Positions 44,533 through 54,211 are shown, counted from the first letter of the stretch. The stretch is DNA of 64,000 nucleotides from Muribaculaceae bacterium Isolate-037 (Harlan) (GCA_003762615.1 RIAZ01000002.1:62001-126000); one strand, 5' to 3'. A program made the numbers and translations. The notes: generated from the sequence alone by a model not told the origin.

Positions 44533-45474
44533 TTAATTGCGGCTCCAGATCCATGCTTTTGGAAATTTTGATGATATGGTCCGGGAGTTTAGTTCTTTTT
44601 GCAGTTCTGCTTTGTTGTCGGAGGCGGCTACTGCCACTCTTGTAACTTTGCGTGATGGTATGGCGGAGAGTTGAAATTCGGAAGTGGAATTTTTTGTGGC
44701 ATACTCTTCTGCTTCCTTTGCTGAACGGAATGTAGCCACTATTATGTAGTGGTTGGGAATAGCAGGTTCAGACTCTTCCTTTATTGCAGGAGCCGGTATG
44801 GAATCCGTCACGTGTATGCTTTTTTCAATTGCGGGTGTGGCAGGCGTGGATTTCAGTATTGATTCCACAGGCACGACTGAAGCTCGTTGCTCCCGATTGT
44901 CGGAGGGGAGTGGGTTCAGTATTACGGTTATCACGACAGTCAGAATCACTGCCACCATCACTGCTATTTTTGTAAATGTGGGGGTTATCCTAAGATTGAA
45001 ACGTCTGTCGGATGATTGGGTATTCTCGCTCTCCTGTTGAGGGTCGGTTGAATCGGAATGGAATTGGAGTGGGATTGAGGCGTATCCGATGGCAAAGGGG
45101 GAGAAGAAGTTGGATTCTGCCGGTGAGAATATGATATTGCCCTCTTCGCCCATAGAGAGTGTGCCCAGATTGCCTACCGAGGCTTTCCCGGATTTCTCAA
45201 GCTCCTCTTTGAAAAGAGCCACGTGGCGCACCACAATTTGACGGGCATCTTCGAAGGATATGCTGTTTTTTCTTGCTATGGAGTTGGCAAGTAGACCGTC
45301 GTCAAGGGCGACAGCCTGATTGAACATCAGTGAACGAGATGGGGGAGTGACCACCCTTTTTTCATAATCGATGTGAGCGGGCACCATGTTTACGATAAAG
45401 GCACCTAATCCGGGAATAACCACGCAATCGTGGCGCAATAGAAGAAATTCGATATGTTGAAAAAAGGGATTCAT
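44533..45474 (-). CDS. HU-fold/SPOR membrane protein
   Basis: A 313-residue protein. The N-terminal 120 residues resemble the CCDC81-like bacterial HU domain (CVVIPGLGAFIVN, then GKASVGNLGTLSM). A single membrane segment is at about 169-187 (IAVMVAVILTVVITVILN). A proline/serine-rich linker leads to a C-terminal SPOR-like domain (about 238-313) that would bind denuded peptidoglycan at the division septum. Topology puts HU in the cytoplasm and SPOR in the periplasm, a link between a DNA-binding-like fold and septal wall. The DNA-binding role is unproven. Confidence 0.85.
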   Translation of the reverse strand: MNPFFQHIEFLLLRHDCVVIPGLGAFIVNMVPAHIDYEKRVVTPPSRSLMFNQAVALDDGLLANSIARKNSISFEDARQIVVRHVALFKEELEKSGKASVGNLGTLSMGEEGNIIFSPAESNFFSPFAIGYASIPLQFHSDSTDPQQESENTQSSDRRFNLRITPTFTKIAVMVAVILTVVITVILNPLPSDNREQRASVVPVESILKSTPATPAIEKSIHVTDSIPAPAIKEESEPAIPNHYIIVATFRSAKEAEEYATKNSTSEFQLSAIPSRKVTRVAVAASDNKAELQKELNSRTISSKFPKAWIWSRN

Positions 45475-45510
45475 GATTTCTAAAGAAAAGAGGTTTTACG
45501 TTTACGAGTG

Positions 45511-45518
45511 CAAAGTTA
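45511..45518 (-). promoter_or_regulatory. -7 box for HU-SPOR gene
   Basis: The minus strand reads TAACTTTGCACT here, about 37 nt before the start codon. The -33 box is not clear. Confidence 0.5.
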
Positions 45519-45608
45519 ATAATTTTTTTGTAACGTAGGGGTATTTGTCACCTGATTTTTTATGAATCATGATTGTTGGACGTGATTCTAAAAAGGATGA
45601 GAGTCAGT

Positions 45609-46466
45609 TTATTTTGATGTTTTGGGAATGAACTGCTCAACAAATTGAGGGTCAACCCCTTTGCTGATGGCTGACTTTTTGTCGGCATCCGCTTCCTCAT
45701 ATCTGTAGTTTAGGCGATGCAGATAACCTCTCCATACGAAGAAGAGAGGGTATTGCGGATGTTTTTCAAGGCTCTCGCGTATGTCTTTTGAAGCCTCTGA
45801 ATATTTCTCCATCTTTATCTTTAGAAGTATGCGTGCGGATCGGATGTCGGGATCATCGTTTATGGTGATAGCCTCATCATAATATTTTATTGCATCCTCG
45901 TTGTTGCCTTCCATTTCCGCTACTCTTGCTAATCCGGAAAATGCTTTGTCGTTTTTGTAGAAATTTTTTGCGAGGAGTAGGAGGTCGTGTTTCGCGCCAA
46001 TAGTATCGTTGCGGCTAATCCTTATAAGACCGCGCATCTGTAGAGGCCATTCCTGAATTGAATCGAGACGTAGGCTCTCGTCTATGTCGGTAAGCGCACC
46101 GTCGTAGTCGTTCATCAGCATAAATGTGCGTGCCCTATTGTTGAGAATGCTTTTTGATTCGGGCGCGATTGAGAGTCCGAGATTAAAAGCTTCAACAGCA
46201 TCCTTGTATTTCCCTTGTTCGGTACGCACCACTCCGAGATTTGAGAAGAGCATGGAATTGGTGTAGTTTGCCGGCTCAAGACGCAACGCGGATATGATTG
46301 TGCTTTCTGCCTCCATCCAGCGTTGATGCCGGATAAAATTGTCGGCAGAATCTACGAGAGCGAGATATTCCGGAGATGTTGCGTGTGCGGTTCCTACGGT
46401 GAGTAGAAGAGCAGCGATAGCGAGAGATGATATCTTAGATAATTCTTTCATGGATAATTTTTTCAT
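45609..46466 (-). CDS. Exported TPR protein
   Basis: A 285-residue protein with a signal peptide (LAIAALLLTVGTAHA) and about six TPR units, for example NLGVVRTEQGKYKDAVEAF and NNRARTFMLMNDYDGALTDI. Probably a periplasmic scaffold. Start 46466 (MKKLSMKELSK) preferred over 46502, which overlaps the terminator. It has the same strand as HU-SPOR but a separate promoter lies between them. Confidence 0.87.
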   Translation of the reverse strand: MKKLSMKELSKISSLAIAALLLTVGTAHATSPEYLALVDSADNFIRHQRWMEAESTIISALRLEPANYTNSMLFSNLGVVRTEQGKYKDAVEAFNLGLSIAPESKSILNNRARTFMLMNDYDGALTDIDESLRLDSIQEWPLQMRGLIRISRNDTIGAKHDLLLLAKNFYKNDKAFSGLARVAEMEGNNEDAIKYYDEAITINDDPDIRSARILLKIKMEKYSEASKDIRESLEKHPQYPLFFVWRGYLHRLNYRYEEADADKKSAISKGVDPQFVEQFIPKTSK

Positions 46467-46474
46467 AATAAATA

Positions 46475-46520
46475 AACGAAAGCCTTCCGTGCATAATTGC
46501 ATGCGCGGAAGGCTTTCGTT
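46475..46520 (-). terminator. dsbD terminator
   Basis: AACGAAAGCCTTCCG (46475-46489) pairs perfectly with CGGAAGGCTTTCGTT (46506-46520). It lies 84 bp after dsbD on the minus strand, immediately before the TPR gene start. Confidence 0.85.
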
Positions 46521-46603
46521 ATTATAAAATTCGTTAAAATACGATTGTGATGAAGTCGGTTCTTCTATTTAATGTTGGAAGCGGTCACTTCAAATGGTGG
46601 TTA

Positions 46604-48655
46604 TCAATTCCCCTTCTTGTATCTGTCGATGCCGGTATTCAGGAAATTCTTATAAGCGGGAATGTCTTCCTTATATACAAATGCCGGAGCGAGGGGCTTG
46701 GCATCGTTGTCTACAATCACGTGGAACGGCTGTGCGTTGGCACCGAATTTAGACCTCTGGAGATAGCTCCATTTGTCGCCGTAGGTGCGGAGGGTCCTGA
46801 CAGTGCCATCCTTCTCGGTCACTTTTATCGGTTCCGGAAGTGCGCGTTTCTCATCGACCATCAGAGTGACGAGCACGAAATCATTGTCGATTGAGTTCTT
46901 TACATCTGGGTCGGTCCATACGGCAGCCTCCATCTTGCGGCAGTTGACGCATCCGTATCCGGAGAAGTCGAGCAGGACAGGTTTGTTGAGTTGCTTGGCG
47001 AGCTTCATGCCTTCTTCGAAATCATCTACCTGAGCAGCCACTTCGCCTTCATAGAGAGAGAAGTCCTGAGTATAGAGCGGCGGTGAGAATGCGCTGATGC
47101 TCTTTAGAGGTGCACCCCAGAGACCGGGTAGCATGTAGACTGCAAATGCGAGGGAGATGCATGCAAGCATGAATCGAGTGACGCTCACTTTCTCCACTTC
47201 ATCATCGTGTGGGAATGTGAGTTTGCCGAGAAGATATAGACCGAGGAGGGCAAATATCACGATCCAGAGAGATATGAAGACTTCGCGGTCGAGTATTCTC
47301 CAACCGTAGGCGAGGTCTGCCACGGAGAGGAACTTCAGTGCAAGTGCGAGTTCGAGGAATCCGAGCACCACTTTCACGGTGTTCATCCAGCCTCCGCTCT
47401 TAGGCATTGATTTAAGCATGGTCGGGAACATTGCGAAGAGAGAGAACGGTAGGGCGAGTGCCAACGCAAAACCGAACATTCCGACAGCGGGGGAGATGAA
47501 ATTGGATGTGGCGGCAGCCTCCACGAGGAGTGTGCCGATGATCGGACCTGTGCAGGAGAATGACACGAGCACAAGGGTAAATGCCATGAAGAAGATGCTG
47601 AGGTAGCCTGTGGTGGAATCCACTTTAGAGTCCATCTTGTTGGTCCAAGAGGCGGGGAGTGTCAATTCGAAACCACCCATGAATGATATTGCGAAGATCA
47701 CCAAGAGGAGGAAGAATGCAATGTTGAAACCTGCGCTTGTGGCAAGTTCATTCAATGCCGATGCTCCGAATAGGGCTGTGACAATAAGTCCGAGTCCCAC
47801 ATAGATGACGATGATCGAGAGACCATATATGGATGCTGTCATCACGGATTTCTTGCGCGACTTATTTTGCTTTAGAAAGAAGCTTACAGTCATCGGGATC
47901 ATAGGCCATACGCAAGGAGTGACCAGGGCGATAAGACCACCGATAAAGCCTGCAAGGAATATATAGAGGAGAGATTGACCTTGCTTAGCCGGTTCGTCGG
48001 AGAATGCGTTAAGTTCCTTCTCCACATTGCTCCACCATTCCTTGGCGAGATTATCACTACCGATATTGTCAGGCGTAGCGGTTGCCGCTGATAGAGAGCC
48101 TGTGATTGAATCTGTCATTGTTGCCGAGGCTACGGTTTCTTCCTTAGCGTCGTTCTTCTCGGCTGTCGGAGCAAGCGGAGTCTCAGGCTCCGGAGCAGCA
48201 GCTTTTTCAGCTACCGGGGCAGTACCGGAGAAGGAATGGGATGCGAATACGGGGATACATCCTGTGTCGTTACAGATCTGTCCTTTAATTTCCATGCTGA
48301 CGGAGAAATTTTTCTCCGTAGGCTTCAGTTTTTGGGTGAACGTCACCTTACCGGTGTAGAAATGCTGGTCAACCTCAAAGATTTCGTCGAAGACTTTTGT
48401 ATAAGGCTTGTTAGCTACCGGTTTCCCATCAAGCTGACAACCTTTCACTTCGAAGAAAAATTCAAGTGGGGCTGAGCCACCTTCCGGATTGTCAACGGAG
48501 AAAAGATGATAGCCCGGATCGACATCAGCAGTGGCTTCAATTGCGGGATTCCCGGTGTTGTCACCGATCAGTCGGAATGACCAACTGATGCCGTCGGCAG
48601 CATAAGCCACGATAGCCCACAGTATAAGCCCAAGTGTAAGATAATACTTTTTCAT
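46604..48655 (-). CDS. dsbD: Thiol:disulfide interchange protein DsbD
   Basis: DsbD carries electrons from cytoplasmic thioredoxin across the membrane to periplasmic reductases. The 683 residues hold a signal peptide, an N-terminal periplasmic domain with CNDTGC near 133, a long acidic-Ala/Thr linker, eight or so membrane segments with the key Cys in VTPCVWPMIP and SFSCTGPIIG, and a C-terminal thioredoxin domain with active site CVNC near 586. It is monocistronic, with a promoter at 48777-48808. Confidence 0.95.
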   Translation of the reverse strand: MKKYYLTLGLILWAIVAYAADGISWSFRLIGDNTGNPAIEATADVDPGYHLFSVDNPEGGSAPLEFFFEVKGCQLDGKPVANKPYTKVFDEIFEVDQHFYTGKVTFTQKLKPTEKNFSVSMEIKGQICNDTGCIPVFASHSFSGTAPVAEKAAAPEPETPLAPTAEKNDAKEETVASATMTDSITGSLSAATATPDNIGSDNLAKEWWSNVEKELNAFSDEPAKQGQSLLYIFLAGFIGGLIALVTPCVWPMIPMTVSFFLKQNKSRKKSVMTASIYGLSIIVIYVGLGLIVTALFGASALNELATSAGFNIAFFLLLVIFAISFMGGFELTLPASWTNKMDSKVDSTTGYLSIFFMAFTLVLVSFSCTGPIIGTLLVEAAATSNFISPAVGMFGFALALALPFSLFAMFPTMLKSMPKSGGWMNTVKVVLGFLELALALKFLSVADLAYGWRILDREVFISLWIVIFALLGLYLLGKLTFPHDDEVEKVSVTRFMLACISLAFAVYMLPGLWGAPLKSISAFSPPLYTQDFSLYEGEVAAQVDDFEEGMKLAKQLNKPVLLDFSGYGCVNCRKMEAAVWTDPDVKNSIDNDFVLVTLMVDEKRALPEPIKVTEKDGTVRTLRTYGDKWSYLQRSKFGANAQPFHVIVDNDAKPLAPAFVYKEDIPAYKNFLNTGIDRYKKGN

Positions 48656-48776
48656 AAAAATGTAGATATGTGATTTTTGATAAGTTCCATAATTTTAGAT
48701 TATCTTAATTTAGATTATCGTTCCCATGATATTCTATACGTAATCCGGATTTGCCGGCATCCGTTTTTAACTTTCG

Positions 48777-48808
48777 CAAAATTACAAAAAAGGTTGTTAA
48801 ATGACAAT
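48777..48808 (-). promoter_or_regulatory. Promoter for dsbD
   Basis: Minus-strand -33 ATTG at 48808-48805 and -7 TAATTTTG at 48784-48777, 20 bp apart. The leader is about 115 nt. Confidence 0.7.
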
Positions 48809-48933
48809 AATATATTTAGTATAATTGTTATAAATAATCATTTTTTCTCATTGACTAGGTAAAAGAAGGTTGAATAAGGTGTGTTTTGTAGATTCATTGT
48901 TGGGTTGGTATGGGTGACAACTACGGATTAATA

Positions 48934-48965
48934 TTTGTACATGATAAGGTTTTTCGCTAATTTTG
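48934..48965 (+). promoter_or_regulatory. Promoter for lipA-lipB
   Basis: TTTG at 48934-48937 and TAATTTTG at 48958-48965, 20 bp apart. The hairpin TAATGAAGTT-tagac-AACTTCATTA directly follows and would cap the transcript. Confidence 0.85.
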
Positions 48966-49202
48966 TAATGAAGTTTAGACAACTTCATTATGAATGATTA
49001 CCTATGAATAATAAATAAACAAATCTATGAATATCTTTCAAACTATGTCATACTCTCTCATCAGTCGAGTAGTACTGGTTACACTCCAACTTCAAGAGTG
49101 CAGAACGGCATAAAATCTTATCCCTATATATGCACATTTATTATTCGCAGGTACTTATTGAATAATTCAAATTTTGTAAAGCGAACTCTTAAATCTAAAT
49201 AA

Positions 49203-50102
49203 ATGAAAACAACAGATATGACAACCGATGAGAATGGCACTTCGTCTAATGGCAAGGTGGATTACCGAAGGAAACCGGAATGGCTTAAAATAAAACTGCC
49301 GAGAGGCTTCAAGACAAGTCAGGTGATAGGGCTTTTGAATGAGAAGCATCTCCACACGATATGCAGCAGCGGGATGTGTCCGAACCGGGCGGAATGCTGG
49401 GGAAACGGCACAGCCACGTTTATGATCGGTGGTAATATATGCACCCGCAACTGTAGGTTCTGCAATGTCACTCACGGCAAGCCGTTGCCGATAGACAGGA
49501 AGGAGATTGATGATATTGTGTCTTCCATAAAGGAGCTTAATCTGCGTCATGTGGTGATCACGTCGGTAGATCGCGATGACCTTCCGGATCTTGGAGCGCA
49601 TCATTGGGCGGATATGATCAGGAGTCTGAAGGAGAATTGCCCCGGAATCACGATGGAGGTTCTTATTCCGGATTTTCAAGGACGACTGGATCTGGTGGAT
49701 CTTGTGATAGCCGAACATCCGGATGTGATTTCCCATAATGTGGAGACCGTCAGACGTCTCACTCCGGAGGTCAGGACGTTTGCTACATACGACACGTCTC
49801 TGAAGGTGATAGGGCATATTGCCAAGAGCGGGATACGTTCGAAGTCGGGTATAATGCTTGGTCTTGGCGAGACTCGCGAAGAGATATTGGAGACTATGGA
49901 TGATCTTCTGTCGGTAGGGTGTGAGGTTATGACCATCGGTCAGTATCTACAGCCCGCTAAGAGTAATTATCCTCTTCAGGAATATGTTCATCCATCCGTG
50001 TTTGCGGAGTATGGTGATATAGGCAAGCGAAAGGGGTTCCGTCATATAGAGAGCAGTCCGATGGTGCGGTCAAGTTATCATGCAGAGAAGCATGTGAAAT
50101 AA
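49203..50102 (+). CDS. lipA: Lipoyl synthase
   Basis: LipA inserts two sulfurs into octanoyl groups on lipoyl domains, using radical SAM chemistry. Both clusters are visible: the auxiliary cluster motif CSSGMCPNRAEC near 58-69 and the radical SAM CTRNCRFC near 81-88. The C-terminal SSPMVRSSYHA contains the conserved serine motif. At 299 residues it is of normal length. lipB follows by 32 bp. Confidence 0.97.
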   Translation: MKTTDMTTDENGTSSNGKVDYRRKPEWLKIKLPRGFKTSQVIGLLNEKHLHTICSSGMCPNRAECWGNGTATFMIGGNICTRNCRFCNVTHGKPLPIDRKEIDDIVSSIKELNLRHVVITSVDRDDLPDLGAHHWADMIRSLKENCPGITMEVLIPDFQGRLDLVDLVIAEHPDVISHNVETVRRLTPEVRTFATYDTSLKVIGHIAKSGIRSKSGIMLGLGETREEILETMDDLLSVGCEVMTIGQYLQPAKSNYPLQEYVHPSVFAEYGDIGKRKGFRHIESSPMVRSSYHAEKHVK

Positions 50103-50134
50103 TCCGGGGAATTAAATATTCACGATAATATTCA

Positions 50135-50818
50135 ATGGATAATATCAAGCCTGCCATTGAGGTCAGGAATCTTGGCGTAATGGCATACGGTGAAGCATGG
50201 AGGTTACAACATACCCTTTTTGATGAAATGGTATTGATTAAGAAGCGTGGCGGAGTGCCATCGCGAGAATATCTCCTGCTGGTGGAGCATACACCGGTAG
50301 TCACTTTAGGGAAACATGCGAAGGAGAGCAACGTCTTGGTCTCGGAGAGCATGTTGGCAGCTCGTGGTGTGGATTGTTATCATGTGGAACGTGGCGGGGA
50401 TGTGACGTATCATGGACCGGGACAACTTGTGGCGTATCCGATACTTGATCTCGAACGTCATCATCTTGGAGTGAAGGATTATGTCGGGTTGATTGAGGAG
50501 GCGGTCATACAGACGATTGCCCTTTATGGCATAAGGGGTGAACGTGTAGATGGTGCATCCGGGGTGTGGATAGGCGCCGGCACATCTGATGAACGAAAGA
50601 TCTGTGCACTTGGAGTGAAATGCTCACGTTTCTGCACGATGCATGGTCTTGCCCTTAATGTCAACACATCGCTTGATGGTTTCTCAATAATAAATCCCTG
50701 CGGATTTGTCGACCGGGGAGTTACCTCCATGGCGCGAGAAATCGGCAGGGATATAGATATTGAGCTGGTAAAGACTCAGTTCTCAGACATTTTTATTCGC
50801 CTCATACTCTCTCTCTAA
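50135..50818 (+). CDS. lipB: Octanoyltransferase
   Basis: LipB transfers octanoate from ACP to lipoyl domains before LipA acts. Visible motifs are RGGDVTYHGPGQLVAYP, the lysine region KICALGVKCSRF and the catalytic Cys in INPCGF. 227 residues. Its last 36 bp overlap, tail to tail, the 3' end of the Mla ATPase gene on the other strand. Confidence 0.96.
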   Translation: MDNIKPAIEVRNLGVMAYGEAWRLQHTLFDEMVLIKKRGGVPSREYLLLVEHTPVVTLGKHAKESNVLVSESMLAARGVDCYHVERGGDVTYHGPGQLVAYPILDLERHHLGVKDYVGLIEEAVIQTIALYGIRGERVDGASGVWIGAGTSDERKICALGVKCSRFCTMHGLALNVNTSLDGFSIINPCGFVDRGVTSMAREIGRDIDIELVKTQFSDIFIRLILSL

Positions 50819-51565
50819 GAATTTCTTTACCTCTTGGAAAAGTTGTGATGCGAATACAAAGTCATTCAGCGACTGGCTTGTGCTGCGGAAGATAGTCTTG
50901 TCGTTGCCGATCCAGTCGCAATGTCCTTTATTTATGAACACGATTTTCTCACCGATACCCAGCACGGAGTTCATGTCGTGGGTGTTGATGATCGTGGTGA
51001 TTCCATATTCATGGGTGATGTCGCTCAGAAGTTCGTCGATGAGGATTGACGTTCTTGGGTCAAGTCCGGAGTTCGGTTCGTCGCAGAAAAGATATTTGGG
51101 GTTTAATGCGATGGCGCGGGCAATAGCCACACGTTTTTGCATACCGCCCGATATCTCGGAGGGATATTTCTCATCGGCATTTGTGAGCCCCACGCGTTGT
51201 ATGCAGAAGTGAGCCCTTTCGAGTTGTTCGGCATGAGAGAGGGGACTGAACATCTTCAGTGGAAACATCACATTGCCGAGCACAGTCTCGTTGTCAAAGA
51301 GTGCAGATCCTTGGAAAAGGACACCAATCTCAGAACGCAGAACTCTCTTCTGTTGCACCGACATTTCGCGGAAATTTCGTCCGTCATACATGATTGTGCC
51401 CTCTTCCGGCGTTAGAAGCCCGATGAGGCATTTCATAAATACGGTTTTTCCGGAACCACTCTGTCCGATTATGAGGTTTGTCTTTCCGGTGTCGAATGTG
51501 GCGGAGATGTCATACAGCACTCTCTGTCCGTCGAACCATTTTGATATGTTTTTAGCTTCAATCAT
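50783..51565 (-). CDS. Mla-type lipid transport ABC ATPase
   Basis: A 260-residue ATPase of the MlaF type. It has Walker A GQSGSGKTVF near 36, signature SGGMQKRVAIARA and Walker B FCDEPNSGLDP. With the MlaE permease gene just upstream, it would move phospholipids between membranes with an MCE-domain protein, which is not encoded in this neighbourhood. Its 3' end overlaps that of lipB. Confidence 0.92.
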   Translation of the reverse strand: MIEAKNISKWFDGQRVLYDISATFDTGKTNLIIGQSGSGKTVFMKCLIGLLTPEEGTIMYDGRNFREMSVQQKRVLRSEIGVLFQGSALFDNETVLGNVMFPLKMFSPLSHAEQLERAHFCIQRVGLTNADEKYPSEISGGMQKRVAIARAIALNPKYLFCDEPNSGLDPRTSILIDELLSDITHEYGITTIINTHDMNSVLGIGEKIVFINKGHCDWIGNDKTIFRSTSQSLNDFVFASQLFQEVKKFLEREYEANKNV

Positions 51566-51589
51566 ATTATAAACGCATTGAGGAGGGTA

Positions 51590-52336
51590 TTACTGGAGAA
51601 GGAGTTTTGTGAGGATCACGTCGGCGAGAAGGATGAGGATTGAACTTGATACAACCGCCTTTGTACTTGCCTGTCCGACTTCAAGCGAACCGCCTTTCAC
51701 GTAGTAGCCATAGTATGCTGCCACGCTTGCGATGATGTAGGCGAAGACAAGGGTCTTGATGATGCCATACCATACGTACCATTCGTTGAAGAAGGATTGT
51801 ATGCCGAACACGTAATTCTCTACAGATATCATTGTGGTGAAGCGGGCAATAAACCATCCGCCTACCAGACCCATGAACATTGAGAGCACACAAAGCACCG
51901 GCACGAAAAGTACGAATCCAACTACTTTCGGCAGCACGATGAAGTTGGCTGAGTTTATGCCCATAATATCAATGGCATCAATTTGCTCGGTGACTCTCAT
52001 CGTCCCGATCTCAGAGGCTATGTTACTGCCTACCTTGCCGGCAAGGATAAGACACATCATAGATGAGGAGAATTCCAGCAGTAGGATTTCGCGGGTGGCG
52101 AGTCCGGTGGAATAGGATGGGATAAGGGGCGAGACGATGTTGATGGTCATCTGGATTGTAATCACCGCTCCGATAAAAAGGGAGATGATGATGACCAATG
52201 GGATTGAGTCAACACCCAGTTTACTGATTTCAGAGACGAGTCTTTGAAAAAAGACTTTCCATTTGTCGGGGGTACGGAACACCTGCATCATAAACATGCA
52301 GTATCGTCCGAAAGAAGCAATTGAAGAAACTACCAT
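51590..52336 (-). CDS. MlaE family lipid ABC permease
   Basis: A 248-residue membrane protein with about five or six hydrophobic segments. The family core LLEFSSSMMCLILAGKVGSN, followed by EIGTMRVTEQIDAIDIMGIN, is the conserved MlaE cytoplasmic loop. First gene of the leftward mla pair; the ATPase gene follows after 24 bp. Confidence 0.93.
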   Translation of the reverse strand: MVVSSIASFGRYCMFMMQVFRTPDKWKVFFQRLVSEISKLGVDSIPLVIIISLFIGAVITIQMTINIVSPLIPSYSTGLATREILLLEFSSSMMCLILAGKVGSNIASEIGTMRVTEQIDAIDIMGINSANFIVLPKVVGFVLFVPVLCVLSMFMGLVGGWFIARFTTMISVENYVFGIQSFFNEWYVWYGIIKTLVFAYIIASVAAYYGYYVKGGSLEVGQASTKAVVSSSILILLADVILTKLLLQ

Positions 52337-52406
52337 AGTCTAAATTTAGTCTGGAATCATTCTCCCGCCGATAGCCGACGACAGACACATTCCGTTATAT
52401 TTACTG

Positions 52407-52414
52407 CAAAATTA
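52407..52414 (-). promoter_or_regulatory. -7 box for the mla pair
   Basis: The minus strand reads TAATTTTGCAGT here, about 70 nt before the permease start. The -33 box is not well defined. Confidence 0.5.
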
Positions 52415-52499
52415 ATAAAAAATTACAAACAGGTATTCACAAAAGAAAAAGTGAATAACTATTCGGTCATAAAGATATACTTCTTAAAGGAGCATAATG

Positions 52500-52531
52500 T
52501 TTGGTCTGTTTATGTTTTTTTAGTAATTTTG
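52500..52531 (+). promoter_or_regulatory. Promoter for the udk-lptB operon
   Basis: TTTG at 52500-52503 and TAATTTTG at 52524-52531, 20 bp apart. The leader is about 105 nt. Confidence 0.85.
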
Positions 52532-52643
52532 CGTGAAAAGGATGCGTTTGCCGGGATGCTATTCCCGGACGTACGTGTATTTTTGTGTGTGATGCACACC
52601 TCTCCGGAGGATAATATGAAAATTTAATTAAACGATAGGCATA

Positions 52644-53264
52644 ATGTTGGTGATCGGTATCGCCGGAGGCACAGGCTCAGGCAAAACTACGGTTGTAAGG
52701 AAAATAATAGATTCTCTTCCTAAGGATGAGGTGGCAGTGCTTCCTCAGGATTCCTATTATAGGGATAATGCTGATATCCCTCTTGAGGAGAGACTTAAGA
52801 TGAATTATGATGAGCCGGCGTCGATTGAATGGAGCTTGCTATGCCGTCATCTCAGAGAACTGAAAGCGGGAAAGATCATAGATATGCCCACGTATGATTT
52901 CATCACTTGCTCCAGGATGAAGGAGACGGTGGTTGTCAAACCGAGGGAAGTGATTGTGGTCGAGGGTATCCTTGTTCTTACAGATAAGGAACTCCGGGAT
53001 ATGCTGGATGTGAAGGTATTTGTGGATGCGGATGCCGATGAGCGTCTGATAAGGGTCATACTCCGCGATTGTGTGGAGCGTAACCGTACTCCACAGATGG
53101 TGATAGACCGCTATCGGGATATGCTTAAGCCCATGCATGAGCTATATATTGAGCCTTCTAAACGTTATGCCGATCTCATAGTGCCGCAAGGGGGGAATAA
53201 TAATGTGGCTATAAAGTTGCTTACGGATTACATCCGTTCTCTTCTTCCTACCGATGCACGTTAA
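52644..53264 (+). CDS. udk: Uridine kinase
   Basis: Udk phosphorylates uridine and cytidine in pyrimidine salvage. The 206-residue protein starts with the P-loop [14 protein letters not shown] and has [19 protein letters not shown] and [16 protein letters not shown], all characteristic. First gene of a rightward run with lptB, the CPBP protease, holA and the EFR1 gene at short spacings. Confidence 0.96.
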   Translation: MLVIGIAGGTGSGKTTVVRKIIDSLPKDEVAVLPQDSYYRDNADIPLEERLKMNYDEPASIEWSLLCRHLRELKAGKIIDMPTYDFITCSRMKETVVVKPREVIVVEGILVLTDKELRDMLDVKVFVDADADERLIRVILRDCVERNRTPQMVIDRYRDMLKPMHELYIEPSKRYADLIVPQGGNNNVAIKLLTDYIRSLLPTDAR

Positions 53265-53278
53265 TACTGTTTTTACTG

Positions 53279-54211
53279 ATGAAGCTATTCCCTTTTAAAA
53301 AGAGATCCACGCCGGCACTTACTGCTGAGGAGAAGGCAGAGGCAAAGCAACTGGAAACTGCGACGGAGCCTGATATGCTTGAGCAGGTGGTGAAAGTGGA
53401 TGATGAGATAGAGACTCCGGAGGGTGAGATTTCGGAGAATATGGTGGTCACTGAATCTGAACCCGGAATATTGCAGACGGATAACCTTGTCAAGAAATAT
53501 GGCAAGCGAACTGTAGCAAATCACGTCTCCATCAATGTGAGGCAAGGAGAAATCGTAGGTCTTTTGGGTCCCAACGGGGCAGGCAAGACCACGACGTTCT
53601 ATATGACCACGGGTCTGATCACACCGAATGAGGGTAAGATATACCTTAATAATATTGATATAACGGGGTATCCCGTCTATAAGCGTGCACAACTTGGTAT
53701 CGGTTATCTTGCGCAGGAGGCATCCGTATTCAGGAAACTCAGTGTGGAGGATAATATCCGGGCTGTCCTTGAGATGACCCCTACGACAAAGGAGTATCAG
53801 AAAGAGAAACTGGAGAGCCTTATCGCAGAGTTCCGTCTTGGGAAAGTCCGAAAAAATCTGGGCGACCAATTGTCGGGTGGAGAACGCCGACGCACAGAAA
53901 TAGCAAGGTGTCTGGCAATAAACCCTAAGTTTATAATGCTTGATGAGCCGTTTGCCGGTGTTGACCCTATTGCTGTTGAGGATATCCAGGAGATAGTCTA
54001 CAAGTTGAAGGAGAAAAATATCGGTATCCTTATCACCGACCATAATGCTCCGGAGACACTCAGTATCACAGACAGGGCGTATCTTCTGTTTGAGGGTAAA
54101 ATCTTGTTCCAAGGCACAAGCGAACAGCTTGCGGAGAATCCTGTGGTGAGAGAGAAGTATCTTGGACGGAATTTTATTTTCAGGAGGAAGAAGTTTGATG
54201 ATAGCAAATGA
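53279..54211 (+). CDS. lptB: LPS export ABC ATPase LptB with N-terminal extension
   Basis: LptB powers the Lpt bridge that carries LPS to the outer membrane. The ATPase starts near residue 62 ([19 protein letters not shown]), with [28 protein letters not shown] and [10 protein letters not shown]. Before it is a charged extension of about 60 residues, rich in Glu and Ala, absent from Escherichia coli LptB (241 residues). An internal ATG at 53441 would remove most of it. lptF/G/C/A genes are not in the window. The end overlaps the CPBP start by 14 bp. Confidence 0.93.
   Translation: MKLFPFKKRSTPALTAEEKAEAKQLETATEPDMLEQVVKVDDEIETPEGEISENMVVTESEPGILQTDNLVKKYGKRTVANHVSINVRQGEIVGLLGPNGAGKTTTFYMTTGLITPNEGKIYLNNIDITGYPVYKRAQLGIGYLAQEASVFRKLSVEDNIRAVLEMTPTTKEYQKEKLESLIAEFRLGKVRKNLGDQLSGGERRRTEIARCLAINPKFIMLDEPFAGVDPIAVEDIQEIVYKLKEKNIGILITDHNAPETLSITDRAYLLFEGKILFQGTSEQLAENPVVREKYLGRNFIFRRKKFDDSK

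Larger units (their letters stand above)
48656..49202. other. Divergent dsbD/lipA intergenic region
   Basis: 547 bp. It holds the dsbD promoter, the lipA promoter and a 230-nt lipA leader opening with a perfect 10-bp hairpin (48966-48990). A 28-codon frame, ATG 49027 to TAA 49113, lies within the leader; it starts MNIFQTMSYSLISR and resembles nothing I know. Confidence 0.5.
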
